The notes: generated by a model not told the origin, from the letters alone. DNA of 64,000 nt from Nelumbo lutea (GCA_022828595.1 JAKGHH010000008.1:9653228-9717227); one strand, 5' to 3'; positions 1-12,500 are shown, counted from the stretch's first letter. Program-made: numbers and translations.

Positions 1-1064
1 AAATCACCTTTTAGAGCATTATCCTCACACCAAGGGTTCAACAAAAACTTGAATTTTAGGCCTTTAGAAAACTGATCATAAGCTCTGCAGATACCCTTCC
101 ACATTGCACATCTGTAAGACTGGTTAGGATCCAAAGCATCCCACCAATTGCTTCTCAAACCATATTTTTCCTCAATAACCTTTCTCCACAAACTATCTGG
201 TTCGGCAGAAAATCTCCAGAACCATCTTCCCAACAAAGCAGCATTGAACAGTTTAACCTTCCATATTCCTAGGCCTCCTTGTCTCAAAGGTCTGCACACC
301 TGCTTCCAATTGACAAGGTGGTACTTTTTTGAATCATTCCAGCCAGCCCAAAGGAAGTTCCTCATTTTTTCCTTGATTTTGTCAGCCACACTCGAGGGCA
401 CTGGTTGGATAAGAATAGGCAGGTAGGCTATCCAAGACACTTTTGATTAGGTCATCTTACCTCCTTTTGAGTTTTGACAGGTAACGAGCCTTCCATGAAG
501 CCAGTTTCGAATCTGATCTTTCAAGGACTGGATCCCACAGAGATTTGGAGATGCACTTAGCCCCCAGAGGGAGTCCCAGATATTTAGAAGGAAGTCTTAC
601 CACTTTACATCCTAACACATCAGCCAGTTCCTGAATATTTGGCACCTCACCTACTGCCATCATTTTGCTTTTGGAAAGGTTGACCTTCAACCCCGACACC
701 ACCTCAAACCAGAATAATAAGTGCTTCAGAATACTAACCTGATCCGCCTTGGCATCACAAAGGAGTAGAGTGTCATCTGCGAATTGCAGAAGAGGCACCT
801 TCAGTCCATTGTTGCTGACTTCAAAGCCTTCTAGACAGCCTGAAGATGACACTCTTTCCTCCATCCGGCTCAAGCCTTCCATTATCAAGAGGAACAATAA
901 AGGCGATAAAGGGTCACCTTGTCTTAACCCTCTTGAGAGTTTAAATTGTTCTTTTGCTGATCCATTGATTAAGATTGAAACACTAGGAGTTGTAATGCAA
1001 ACTTTCATCCAATTCTTCCATTTTGACCCAAAATGCATCCTTCCCAGTTCACATGGACATATTT
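1..1064 (-). mobile_element. Decayed LINE (non-LTR retrotransposon) reverse transcriptase fragment
   Basis: Reading leftwards, 1038-457 encodes the core of a plant LINE reverse transcriptase. It shows the LRQGDPLSPLLF motif, the catalytic FADDTLL box and the LPSKYLGLPLG segment that follows it. A stop at 457-459 and frame changes interrupt the protein. The remainder (about 430 to 1, minus) still reads as the linker and zf-RVT part, for example RNFLWAGWNDSKKYHLVNW and CRPLRQGGLGIWKVKLFNAA. Near 1040-1064 the upstream RT sequence is missing or rearranged, because a VNWE-like stretch abuts GRMHFGSKW in another frame. No endonuclease domain lies to the right, so this is a broken fragment. It runs off the left window edge. 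It lies antisense to, and upstream of, the EF-Ts gene. Confidence 0.9.
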
Positions 1065-2036
1065 CAATTTTTTTGAGAATAAATAAAACAATGCCTAATC
1101 ACTTTTCTATCTTGTGGCAATTAAAAAAATTAAAGTATAGTTAATTTGATCTCCTATTTATCTCACACACTTCCATGCCCTTTCACAAGTCACAAGAAGA
1201 AGTTATGCCTTGTTAGAATGCAAATCTCTTGGAACCCTATTGGTTAAGTTATTAATACAATCATTTTGACATGATCCTCAAAAGTGATATGATGATAAAA
1301 GATGCTATTAAGTGTTCATCGTGGGATGTATTCTTACTTTGTACTCTAGAGGACACTGTTATCTTATCGTATCAAAGAAGTTCTCTTTCCTTTTCTGATC
1401 AATCAACCTATTGAGAATACTGAATAAATGAGTGGAATAAGGTTGCAAGAGTGAATATAAGTCAGTGACTTAGTAAGAGTATTAAGTAGGTACATTTTCT
1501 TTATTTTTATTCACTTTCCATATGTTTGTGGCATGTTCTTTTATTCTCTTCCTATATGCTTGTTCACATATATCAACATTAGTTAACTGTTGAATCAGTG
1601 CCCCATGTTAATAAAAAGTGCTTTAAATACATGGAACTACATAAAAAAGTAATATAATGCCACTAGAATTAGCTTTTCCTCAATGCAAGCTTGTGAGTTT
1701 GATGCTGATAAAAAAATAGTTTGATGGAAATGGAGCCAAATTGTGGAGTAAAATATAGTGTCTGTTGATAGCCTGGTGTATCTTGTCATTGGTTCTAAAC
1801 CTTGTGTTGTTAATGTGATCATATATCAGAGTTGCTCTGAAATAGGACACTTTTTTTTTTGTTAATTTTTTTTTTCAAAGCAATGGCTATCAACAAACAA
1901 CACCTATACTTTTAATGTCAAGGGAGGCTTACACCACTTTTGTTGACTCATCTCTCCATGTTCTATGCAGGTTAAGAAATCAAATGAACTTATTGTAGTT
2001 GCATACTAGAACTCAACTGGTGCAACTGCAGCCAAC
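1065..2036 (+). promoter_or_regulatory. Upstream region of the EF-Ts gene, with a likely 5'UTR intron
   Basis: No coding sequence is recognised here. A pyrimidine-containing tract followed by TTCTATGCAG at 1961-1970 looks like a splice acceptor, so the ATG at 2037 probably sits in the second exon and a leader exon lies further left; the TSS was not located. T-rich runs occur at 1850-1875. Confidence 0.4.
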
Positions 2037-5000
2037 ATGACATTTGTAATTCCTTGTTCAATTAGCAGTGTTGCACTTATTCCTGCAACTCCCTTTATCT
2101 CAAGGAAAAATAATCGTATAACAAGATTCAATTTCTTGAGAAAATCCTCAGAACAAACATCATTCTCACATAAGCTTTTCTTACCTCTGTCAAGACAAGT
2201 AAGCTTATTTCCAAAATTCAGACATGGTTTTTCTGCACCACATGGATCAAGATGCCACATCTTAGCAGCTGCAGGGACTGAAGTAGCTATAGAGGAGCCA
2301 GATTCTTCCATTGCAGCGGAAGATGCTGATGGAACATCTGATGTTCCATCCAGTACTGTTGAAGCTAGTGAAGCACCTTCACCAACCACAACTGCTACAC
2401 CAGATGCTAAATCAAAAAGAACCAGATCATCCAGGAAGAGTGAGATGCCACCCGTGAAAAATGAGGATCTGGTCCCTGGTGCGACTTTTACGGGGAAAGT
2501 ACGGTCAATCCAGCCATTTGGTGCTTTTGTTGATTTTGGAGCATTTACAGATGGCCTGGTACATGTTTCTAGGTTGAGTGATTCCTTTGTTAAAGATGTG
2601 GCAAAGTTTGTCTCTGTTGGACAAGAGGTGAAGGTGAGATTAGTGGAAGCGAATATCGAAACTGGACGGATTTCTCTAACTATGAGAGACAGTGATGACA
2701 TCGATAAGCTTCAGCAATGGAAAGATGTTCCTGGAGGTGGTGATAAGCAAAATCCTCCAAGAAGAAGCGCTACAAAGTCCAAGCGTGATGGGGTGCAAAA
2801 GACCTCAAAGTTTGTCAAGGGGCAAGACCTGGAAGGAACCGTAAAGAACTTAACCAGAGCAGGTGCTTTTATATCTCTTCCTGAAGGGGAGGAAGGATTC
2901 CTTCCCACAGCAGAGGAAGCTGATGAAGGGTTTGGAAACATTATGGGTGGCTCTTCACTGCAGGTAGGTCAAGAAGTTAGTGTCCGAGTATTACGTATTA
3001 CAAAAGGACAGGTCACCTTGACAATGAAGAAAGAAGAGGGTGCTGATGAGTTGAACTCAAAACTCAGTCAGGGGGTTGTGCATACTGCAACCAACCCCTT
3101 TGTTTTGGCTTTCCGTAAAAACAAGGACATTGCTGCATTTTTGGATGAGAGAGAGAAAGTTCAACAATCAGTTAATACTTCAGTAGTACCAGATACTTTG
3201 GAAGGGACAGAAAAGAGGGTCTACGAAGCTGAAGATAAGTCTGACATTCCTGAAGTGCAGGACAGGCCAACAAGCAATGATGGGGACCAGGTTGATGTTT
3301 CTTCTGTAGAGAATAAAGTGATTGAAGAGGACAAAACTTCTTCAGAAGAAGGAGATGAAAAAGAGGATATAGTGGATCGAGCAGTTGAAGAGAAAACTAC
3401 TTTAGAGGAGGAAGTGGAAGCAACTGCCACAACTGTAGACACAGAGAACATGTCCTCTAATTTGTCACAGGTTGCTGATACTGCAGATGAAACGATAAGG
3501 GAAGAGCAAACTCCTGAAACTTCATCTACTGAAGCAAGTTTGCTATCAGAAGAGGCCTCTGTGGCAGATAGTGAGAAAGAAGATAATAAATCAGACACAG
3601 CTGGAGAAGTGACTGCTGGTCAGATCTCTTCTGTAGAAAATGTGGCCAGCGGAGTTGTAGAGACTCAAGCTGATGAAACTATTGTAGAGGATAAAGTGCA
3701 GGCACAAACATCAATTGCAGAAGAGAATGAGACCCCAGCAGAACCAAGTGAAGATGATAATGTACCACCTACTCCTCCTGATAAGAATGGTAGTGTCACA
3801 ACCTCAAGTGGACAAGCTGAAATTCCTCCTTCCAAGGAAACCTCAACTAAAGGTTATAAACTTTTTTTCTCCACTAATTTGTTTATGATTCCTTTCTTTC
3901 TTTTCATTTTTCCTCTCTTGTGATTTACTACTTTTACGTTTGTCTAAATGCAAAGATACAGTTTTGACATGAATAAATAATCAGACATGGCAAAGTTGGA
4001 TCCTGAACACAACATCTACAAGATTACAACTATGTATAATAATTTTGTGAGATTATTATATGAGTATTCAATTATTTATATAACTAGAAACAAGTATATC
4101 CAAGTTGACTGAGATGAGTTGGCCATGTGAAAGTGAAAATAAGACCCAAAAAAACATTAATGTTTTTTGACTTGGTACAAGTTTTCTGTGCTAGAAACAC
4201 AAGGGAATGGGCAAAAGGTGCATAACTTCAAGTACTCAACAAAGTTTTGGCATCCCACTCTTTAATGGAAGATATTCCTGTGAATAGAGAAGAATGTAGA
4301 AATAAGTTTTTCTATAGTAACAGTAAAAGAAACTTTGTTACTGAAAGAAAAACAAGATTTAGCAATTTATCAAAAAAAAGGGAAAAACAAGGTTTAGCAA
4401 ATAGAAAGATTTCACAATCCCCATCCTGGCCTAGGTGTTCCCCATACAATATTTGCACTTGTAACTCCTGATTTAGCTAGGAGGTCAGCTAATCTATTGA
4501 CTGATCTATGAATCTACCAAAATGGGGCATTCAGTTTGGCAACCAGAGCACTAGATTTTGTAACTAGAAATCTAAGTATCCAAGGAGCAACATCCCCAGC
4601 CTCTAGCCAATTTAGCAACTTGACATTCCCCTTCAACAAGTATATGTGTTCACCAATTATCAAAAAAAAAAAAAAACAAAACAAAACAAAACAAGCAAGT
4701 ATATCTGTTCATCCAATGGATAAAGCAAGTTTTAAACCCTAGACTAATGCCAACGGTTTTTCTTTTAGAGAGTTTCTGATACCAGTCCACCCGGAGAAAC
4801 TAAGGATTCCCCCTCTTTTCATCTCTGTTGACTCCCCATATGCCAGAATCCTCTAGTTTACCTAGACTGGACTTATCAGAGTTTATAATTTCCTACCTAT
4901 CTTCTGACCTCCCTCAGAAGATCATCCATAGTAACCTTTTTAAATTCATCACAGGTGAAAAGGGGTCATTGATTTGTGGTTGGTGCAATGGTAAAATATT

Positions 5001-7657
5001 GGGCTGACATGCATCAGAATGCTCAAGTCTGTGAATGACCACTTTAATGCCAAAGGTTAGGTCCATATCCAGTCTACCCCTCCTAAGACCCCAGATAATA
5101 GGACCATCATTAGATAATGGTCACATGAGTTAAATTGTGACAATTGAAATATATAATTATTTTTGAGAAAAAGGTATTGTATTGTATTAATGAAATATAT
5201 AATTAATTTCTAGGAAGTAATACATAACAAACCTAAAATAAATGATTATATAATAAAGATTTGATTTTTCATTTTCCTGGATACATGATGAATGCCTAGT
5301 TATTTAATATATTCTCTATGTCTCTTGGTTTATTTTTGTAATCCAAATTTTTATCAAGGAATACTTTTAATTTACTTTGTGGATTCAATGCCAGTAATTT
5401 TCATATTAATGATTTTTTTTATTGGAAACGGCAACTTCATTAAATAATTTTCATATTAATGATCAATGATAATATGTGTGCATTCAGTCCTTGTACTATT
5501 GAGGGACTTGATTATTGAATTGTAATCTAGTAGAGATTGATCATAGTTTTTAAGGCAATGCCTAGACAATAAGGCACTCATGGAGGGTTGCCTTGCTTAA
5601 TTGCCTAGGCATGTTTTACACGGTGCTTTAGGATACTTTTCTATTCTTAACTTTTTGATATTATAGTAATGAAATAGACATTAGTAAACTAAATTATTCA
5701 ACGTGTATACTGCCTTGAACCCTCAACTCAAAATTTTCCCAATCAAAACATAATGATTATTTTCACGCATTCTTTTGTTTTCTTCTTTTCCTAGGAAAGA
5801 AACAGTTCTTCCATTTTCTGAAATTTCTTTTTCATCCATTTTTGTCATGAATCTGTTGATTTTCTATGTTGCAAATGAAGCTTGTACATTTTTTATGAAG
5901 ATTATAGACAATTAATAGCAAAAGATGGTTGCCGCTTGCTATGGAACCTATGGAATTGCCCTAGGATTTATTGTTTTTATTCAAAAAACCCATCACCTAG
6001 GTGACAATTTATAGTGAAAGATGGGTTTTATTAAAAAATAAAACATCAAACATCATCTAGATTTATCTCGATGCCTTAAAAACCATTCCTCTAGGGTCCA
6101 CTACATTTGATTATCAAGAAATACAAAGATACGTGGAGCAATGAGTTCACATGGTCCTAACACTTTTTTGGATCCTCCAATAAAATGCACCATGCTATCA
6201 ACCAAATCACCCAGTGAATGCTTTCTTGGGTGATTTGGTTCAATGTGTTTACTAGTCACAGATATGTTGTTAATCAAACAAAAAACCAAATTATCCAGTT
6301 AGTACATCATGTTGTTGCTACCCCAAATGACACACTAACAATCCACTAACATATGAAAAAATAGAGATTGTCTTTGGCGTCTACTACCTTACTATGACAA
6401 TTTAGAAATATCGAGGTAGCCTAACATGTTGAGCGGTTAGTTCAAAGTTCAAACAACCACAACACTTTCATGCAACCCTCCAATAAAACACAGGCATGCT
6501 ATAAATCAAATGAAAAACCAAATTGCCCAGTGAGTGCATGCTTGGGTGATTTGCTCTTGATGACTTAACATGGTCACAACACTTTTTGCAACCCTACAAT
6601 AAAACATAAAAATGCTAATAATTAAATGAAAAATCAAATCACTTAGTGAGTGCACGCTTTTTTGTTACCTCAAATGGTACAAAAACAACCAACATATGGA
6701 AAAAAATAAGAGACTACCTCTAAGGTCTACTACCCTACTATGACAATTAAGAAATGCCATGGTAGCCTAACATGTATTGTGATGTGTTCACATGGTCACA
6801 GTACTAACATGCTATCAATCAAAAGAAAAGCCAAATCACCCAGTGAGTGCATGTCTAGGTGATTTGATTTTGATGAGTTCATGTGGTTACAACACTTTCT
6901 TGTAACCATGTAACAAGTCAAAAACATGCTAATAATCAAATTTTAAATCAAATCACCTTTCAGTGTATGCCTAGGTGATTTGGTTTCAATTTGTCCACAT
7001 GGTTACAACACTTTTTTGCAACCCTTTGATAAAACATAGACATTATATCAATCAAATGAAAGATGAAATTACCCAGGAGTGCATGCTTGTTGTTGCTACC
7101 CCAAGTGATACATGAACTACCTGCTATCATATAATGAAACAGAGACTACCTCTGGGATCAACTACCTTAGTAGGAATATCAAAAAATACGAAGGTAGCCT
7201 ACCAAGTGGAGTGATAAGTTGACTTTAATTATAATACTTTCTTGTGGCCTTTAAAAATACCCAAACATACTATAAGTCAAAGGATAAACCAAATCACCAA
7301 ATGAGTGCATGCCTAGGTGATTTGGTTTTCTTGAGTTCACATAGTCACACCAATTCTTGCGACCGAACATTGAATAAAACAAAAACATGCTGCTATCAAT
7401 CAAATGCAAAACCAAATAACCTAGTGAAGGCATGTTTGTATTGGTACACCAAATGATATAAGAACAACCCATTGTCATATGAAAAAATAGAGACTACCTC
7501 GAGGATATACTGTCTAACTATGACAATCAAATAATACCAAGGTAGCTTAACATGTAGAGTGATGCTTAGGCAATAAGGTTCTCATGGAAGGCCGCCCCAA
7601 TTGTCAAAATATTTTTACACAGTGCTCTTGGGTGCTTTTATATTCTTACTTTATGAG

Positions 7658-7702
<45 letters not shown>

Positions 7703-10700
7703 GACATTATTTAACTAAATTATTTAGTTTGAGTTAAAATACTACATTCTCTTTATTATTTTTCTTATTTTCTAGGGTTCAATCAAGATGTATACTGTCT
7801 TGAACCCTTGAAGACTTTAAAACTTGAACTCATAAACATGGAAGAACTGAAAACTTTGTCTGATAAACACATATTGATTTTCTTCTTTCATCCTTCTTTT
7901 CTTTTCTTCTGTTTCTAGGACAACAATATCTATTTTACTCTGATTTGACACTATGCTTGCCCCTTCTTTATCTGATCTTGTCTAGGCAAAAAGACATTCA
8001 ATAGGAATACATTTTTTCAGGTAGTTTTGAATTCAAACCAGGGACCATTTCATGGTATAATGATAAATTCTCAGGCTGACAAGCACGAGGATGTGAGTTC
8101 GAGTCTGAGAACAGCTACTCTGTGTAGAAATGCCAAAGTTAGGTCTGTGTCCAGTCTACCTCTCCCAAGACTCCAGAGAGCTAAGACAAACAATGGGCAG
8201 TGGCCTTTATAGTTTTGAACTACTAAAACCAAAACAGAAGGGCAAATTGAATGAGTCAAGCAAAATAAGGATCACAGTTCAGAAATAAAAATATCTTTAT
8301 GTTACGGTAATCCCAAAGAAAATGCATATCATCCTTCACTTCCTGATTTCAGTTCATGCATGCTTGGCAGCAACCATATCCCCAGCTCTTGTAAAGCAGC
8401 TCCGGGAAGAAACAGGAGCAGGCATGATGGATTGTAAAAAGGCTCTTACAGAAACTGGAGGGGACATTGTTAAAGCTCAGGAATTCCTGAGGAAGAAAGG
8501 GTTAGCTAGTGCAGATAAAAAAGCAAGTAGAGTCACAGCTGAAGGCAGGATTGGCTCATACATTCATGATAGCAGGATTGGTGTCCTGATTGATGTGAAC
8601 TGTGAGACAGACTTTGTTGCTCGGGGTGACATCTTCAAGGAGTTGGTTGATGACCTTGCCATGCAAGTGGCTGCCTGCCCTCAGGTGCAATGCGTTGTTA
8701 CTGATGATATCCCAGAAGAGATTGTCAACAAGGAAAGGGAGATTGAAATGCAGAAGGAAGATCTATTGTCAAAACCAGAGCAGATAAGGTCAAAGATTGT
8801 TGAAGGTCGTATCAGGAAGAGGCTTGAGGAGCTTGCATTGCTGGAGCAGCCTTACATAAAGAATGATAAGGTGGCAGTGAAGGATTGGGTAAAGCAGACA
8901 ATTGCAACCATTGGAGAGAATATAAAAGTGAAGAGGTTTGTAAGGTATAGTCTTGGAGAAGGCTTGGAGAAGAAAAGCCAGGATTTTGCAGCAGAGGTGG
9001 CTGCCCAAACTGCTGCTAAGTCATTGCCTGTAGTTCCAGAAAAAGAGCAACCTGATGCAGATGAAGCCAAAGAAACTGTTCAGAAGTAAGCCTTTTCTTC
9101 CTCCTGGCTATTCTCTGAGCAGTAACTATGATGATATATTGGTTTTTCATTAGCTTTGATAATTAATATAGTCAAATTATTAGATAGCAAGCTAAAGTAG
9201 TGGCAAAGAACCCAACCATATTAACGAGTGCAAATGGGAATGCATTATTCAGCCAGGTAACTTAGATGGCAATATGGTCCTACACCTCCATCCCTGTCTT
9301 AATTGCCTTCAGTGCCACTGTCATGTATCTATTCCCAGCTTATCCCACTGAAAAGGAAAAAGAAATTGGAAAAATGATAGCAACGAAAGACATATGATAA
9401 TTTTTTGCAATACATACATGGTAGTTATGCTAATGCATTGTTAAAGAATTCATAGGTTTACTTTGTTGAGCTTCCAAATTAATATTGTGCATTATGGTAG
9501 TTTCATCTTCTGTGCCTATGTTAGAGTTGTGCATTGTTCTATAAGTTTAACATTTGTAGCAAGGGTAAAGTTTAGCTTATCATCTTTTGTTAATGTCTTT
9601 GATCCTTTTTCAAGTTCTATTTTGATGAGCATCATGTCATATACCATATACTTATTTAATAAGGGTTCAGCTATGATGCCGGAAAGACATGATACCCGAA
9701 AAAGTTATAACCAATCAACTGGCATCATAGATGTCTTTCCAGCAGCATAGATTTTTCCATTTAATAATGACCAGTCAAAAAATATCCTTATTTAATAATG
9801 CAATCTAGTATTATGTATTTTAACTCGTTCTCATTCTATTACTCATTAAACAGTTTATATCATCTTTCATAAATACTAGCATTGTTTTTTTTGGTGAAGA
9901 CCAGCATTATTCTGATGTAAGTTCATTTATATTGCACACTAACATTATTAATTCTTTTCTTATATCAATAACAATGAAAGCATTTTATTATTTAGTTGGA
10001 AAGAATGTTTTACTAACATTAGGTATCTTGTAAAAACATCTTTTTTTATGAAACAAACACATCTTTACTCTGATTTCATTGTTTACATTTTAAACTAATA
10101 AAAGAATGCCCAAGCATCTGTATTTTGGGTTTCCCAAAGTAGTCATACTTGTTTCTTGTTATGTAGTCCTATTTGCATATGTCCCCTGCACTCCTCTAGA
10201 CTTTTCCAGTCATTCATTGGCCAACCCTTGAACATCTAAAAAAGCAAAAAAGGCCATTACCCAATGTTGGTTCCAGCTATCTGGTGTCTTGGGAGTGGTG
10301 GATTGGATACAAACCTAACCTTTCGCATACAAAAACAAGCAAAATAACTAAAAAATGCATGCACCCCTCCTCCCAAACACATGCACGTGTGTTTTTATTG
10401 GATACACAGTCATAACTTCACTATGTTCATTTTACCCACAGAGATATAAAGCTACCACTATCTAACACTACTAAAGTTCAATATATAAATATATAATATA
10501 GCCTCAGAAAGTTTCTTTTTAATAAAATAAACATAAATGCTTCCCATATTTACTCTACTTTGGCACAAGTTAGGAAGCTTTCAATTTATTTCAAATCTTT
10601 TAACATACAGTAAGCACCTTATCCATAAATATTCCCCCTTTTGTTCTTGCTAGTACTAGTATTACTTGTAGAAAATCAATATTTAATTTAATATAAAATT

Positions 10701-11788
10701 CCTGAATTCCCCTTAGGAACTTGAAGTTTTGTAGTCATATGATAAGAGTATATATAAGTAATAATCATTAAGTGACCTACTTATCATCTTTTACTATTGA
10801 ATTTCAATAATGCCCAATTACCATACTTAGAATCAATCCTGTTTTATGGATCTCCAAGGTTATCAATCTTCATCTGAGGTGCACATCTTGAATGTTCGTG
10901 TGCATAAGGCCCAGGTCGCAAAGGATCTCTTTTGCTGAATTATTTTGGATGGTCCATTTAGTCATTTCATTATACTATTCTGTCCACAATTAATTTCCTT
11001 GGGCACCCTTCAAATGGTGTAGTCATCCATTGTGCAAAATATGTAGACCGTGCATCCATTACATACATATCAAGGATAAATGTTTCATAAATGAAGCAGC
11101 CATGGCTTTCTTTTCAATCAATCATCTCCATGGTCTGACTTTGAGATTCTATTGCAGACCGCCAACAGTAACAGTCTCTGCTGCACTAGTTAAGCAACTA
11201 CGAGAAGAAACAGGGGCAGGCATGATGGATTGCAAGAAAGCTCTTTCAGAAACCGGAGGTAACCTTGAGAAGGCACAGGAGTATCTGAGAAAGAAGGGAC
11301 TTTCTAGTGCAGACAAGAAATCTAGCCGGTTGGCAGCTGAAGGCAGGATTGGATCATACGTCCATGATTCCAGGATTGGTGTACTGATTGAAGTCAACTG
11401 TGAAACTGATTTTGTGGGTCGAAGTGAAAAATTCAAGGAGTTGGTTGATGATCTTGCAATGCAGGTGGCAGCCTGCCCACAGGTGCAAGTTGTTTCTGTA
11501 GAAGATATTCCGGAGAGTGTGGTGAAAGAGGAAAAAGAGCTGGAGATGCAAAGAGAGGACTTGCAGTCGAAACCTGAGAACATAAGGGAGAGGATTGTTG
11601 AGGGCCGGGTGGCAAAGAGACTTGGAGAGCTTGCTCTGTTGGAGCAGCCCTTCATCAAGAATGACAGTGTACTAGTTAAGGACTTGGTGAAGCAGACCAT
11701 TGCCGCCCTTGGGGAGAACATAAAAGTTAGGAGGTTTGCACGCTTTACCCTCGGGGAGGAAATCGAGGAGGTGCAAACAGAAACCTAA
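2037..11788 (+). CDS. PETs: Chloroplast elongation factor Ts polyprotein (S1-S1-EFTs-EFTs)
   Basis: Three exons are predicted: 2037-3852, 8353-9085 and 11158-11788, phases 1 and 2 matching, giving about 1059 residues. An acceptor at 8370 is also in frame and would give 1053. Residues 1-75 resemble a plastid transit peptide. S1 RNA-binding domains lie near 145-216 and 260-331, followed by an acidic, low-complexity linker at about 390-600. Exons 2 and 3 each encode a complete EF-Ts unit starting [18 protein letters not shown] and including the conserved VNCETDFV core. EF-Ts recycles EF-Tu by GDP/GTP exchange in plastid translation. In plants and green algae the same gene also supplies the S1 protein PSRP-7. 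The domain order matches the Arabidopsis EMB2726 type family. Exon limits rest on phase and homology, not transcripts. Confidence 0.93.
4405..4645 (-). mobile_element. LINE RNase H remnant inside EF-Ts intron 1
   Basis: On the minus strand the segment reads as the C-terminal RNase H region of a plant LINE. It includes [16 protein letters not shown], then [16 protein letters not shown], where ADLLAKSG is the typical end of this domain. One stop codon interrupts it. The host gene reads the other way. No reverse transcriptase lies next to it, so it is a small relic. Confidence 0.65.
4979..5108 (+). mobile_element. tRNA-derived SINE relic, Au-like, copy 1
   Basis: The head has a tRNA-like A box (TGGTGCAATGGTAAA). 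The body, GCCAAAGGTTAGGTC and CCAGTCTACCCCTCC, matches the better-preserved copy at 8042-8207. The B box is degenerate and no target duplication is visible. Confidence 0.55.
5546..6083. mobile_element. MITE-like element with perfect 12-bp terminal inverted repeats
   Basis: GTTTTTAAGGCA at 5546-5557 is the exact reverse complement of TGCCTTAAAAAC at 6072-6083. There is no coding capacity between them. The left 330 bases are related to 7560-7930. The superfamily cannot be assigned; no clear target duplication is seen. Confidence 0.5.
6100..7560. repeat. Degenerate repeat array with palindromic ACCAAATCACC/GGTGATTTGGT modules
   Basis: A segment resembling CTACTACCTTACTATGACAA followed by GGTAGCCTAACATG recurs near 6380, 6726, 7157 and 7505, so units are about 345-430 bp. 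Inside the units a short palindrome recurs. At 6200-6213 and 6227-6240 there are 14-bp perfect inverted arms. At 7286-7298 and 7316-7328 there are 13-bp perfect arms around a 17-base loop. Weaker copies lie near 6520, 6830, 6945 and 7410. The array is within EF-Ts intron 1 and has no coding potential. Confidence 0.75.
7560..7930. repeat. Partial second copy of the 5546-5880 sequence
   Basis: The order of shared blocks (GCAATAAGG, TTTTACACAGTGCT, then GTATACTGTCTTGAACCCTT) matches the left part of the MITE at 5546. The two copies flank the palindromic array within the same intron. The AAT microsatellite lies inside it. Confidence 0.5.
7658..7701. repeat. (AAT)n trinucleotide microsatellite
   Basis: About 14 uninterrupted ATA/AAT units, seen directly in EF-Ts intron 1. 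Confidence 0.95.
8042..8207 (+). mobile_element. tRNA-derived SINE, Au-like, copy 2
   Basis: The A-box region (GGTATAATGATAAATTC) and a good B box (GAGTTCGAGTCT at 8095-8106) are spaced as in a tRNA. They are followed by GAGAACAGCTACTCTG and a GGTCTGTGTCCAGTCTACC stretch, which resemble the layout of angiosperm Au SINEs. The right end is near 8207. It lies about 145 bases upstream of the exon 2 acceptor of the EF-Ts gene. Confidence 0.65.
9671..9750. mobile_element. Short foldback element in EF-Ts intron 2
   Basis: CTATGATGCCGGAAAGACAT (9671-9690) pairs with ATGTCTTTCCAGCAGCATAG (9731-9750) with three mismatches. Related termini (GATGCCGGAAAGG) occur near 28970. It is non-coding and of unknown superfamily. 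Confidence 0.5.
9751..11157. other. Rest of EF-Ts intron 2, AT-rich, nothing recognised
   Basis: This stretch is AT-rich with short T and A runs. No ORF with a recognisable domain, no tRNA and no clear transposon end was seen. The acceptor is ATTGCAG at 11151-11157. Confidence 0.5.
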
Positions 11789-12447
11789 GGCAGAATGGAC
11801 GAGGAGGGAATTCATACAGAGCTATTGAGCAGTTCCAGGGATTACCCTTAAGAGTACAGTAGCACCGAGGAGGCCATTGACATTGGGAGGGTTATCTCAT
11901 TCTTTTTGTTGCGATAAAAGAGAGTTTAGGTCTTAGATAGAAGTAATTTTAATGATGCTCTTCTTGTCTTGTCATCCAAAAAGCTACTTATGAAATCTAC
12001 ATTTTGAGGGAGATGGAACAAGAGAGCCATCTCTCTTCTTTATTTATTTATTTATTTGTTTTCCCCATTTGCAATTTGCATTGCAGTAAAGAGAGGACAC
12101 AGTTCAGTCGCGGAGGAATGAATTTTTGTTTTTTGGCCAAAACAACTGTACTTGTTTGTGGCCATGTTCAACTTCAGCCACTTCGATATCATGTTTATCA
12201 ACTTGTCACCTACATTTCTAATATCCATCTCTTTGATTGGAGAGCAAATCATGGCTACATGCACAAGTAACAAACATATGTAAAACTGACCTGGGGCTGG
12301 GTGCAAAATTTCTATCTGGTTTTTGGAGTGATAATCAAAAACCGAAAATTCTGGTTAGCCAAATTGATCGTTTTGATATTTTTGAAAAGCTGAAGGTATA
12401 TGTTCAGTTAATCAATATAAAAAAACTGACAATTAATCGAATCAACT

Positions 12448-12450
<3 letters not shown>

Positions 12451-12484
<34 letters not shown>

Positions 12485-12500
12485 TTATTTATTTATTTAT
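12451..12500. repeat. (AT)n followed by (TTTA)n simple repeat
   Basis: About 15 AT units run directly into about five TTTA units. Confidence 0.95.

Noticed and set aside
8095..8106. Possible tRNA gene from the GAGTTCGAGTC box
   Set aside because: No acceptor stem or cloverleaf; the context is a SINE.
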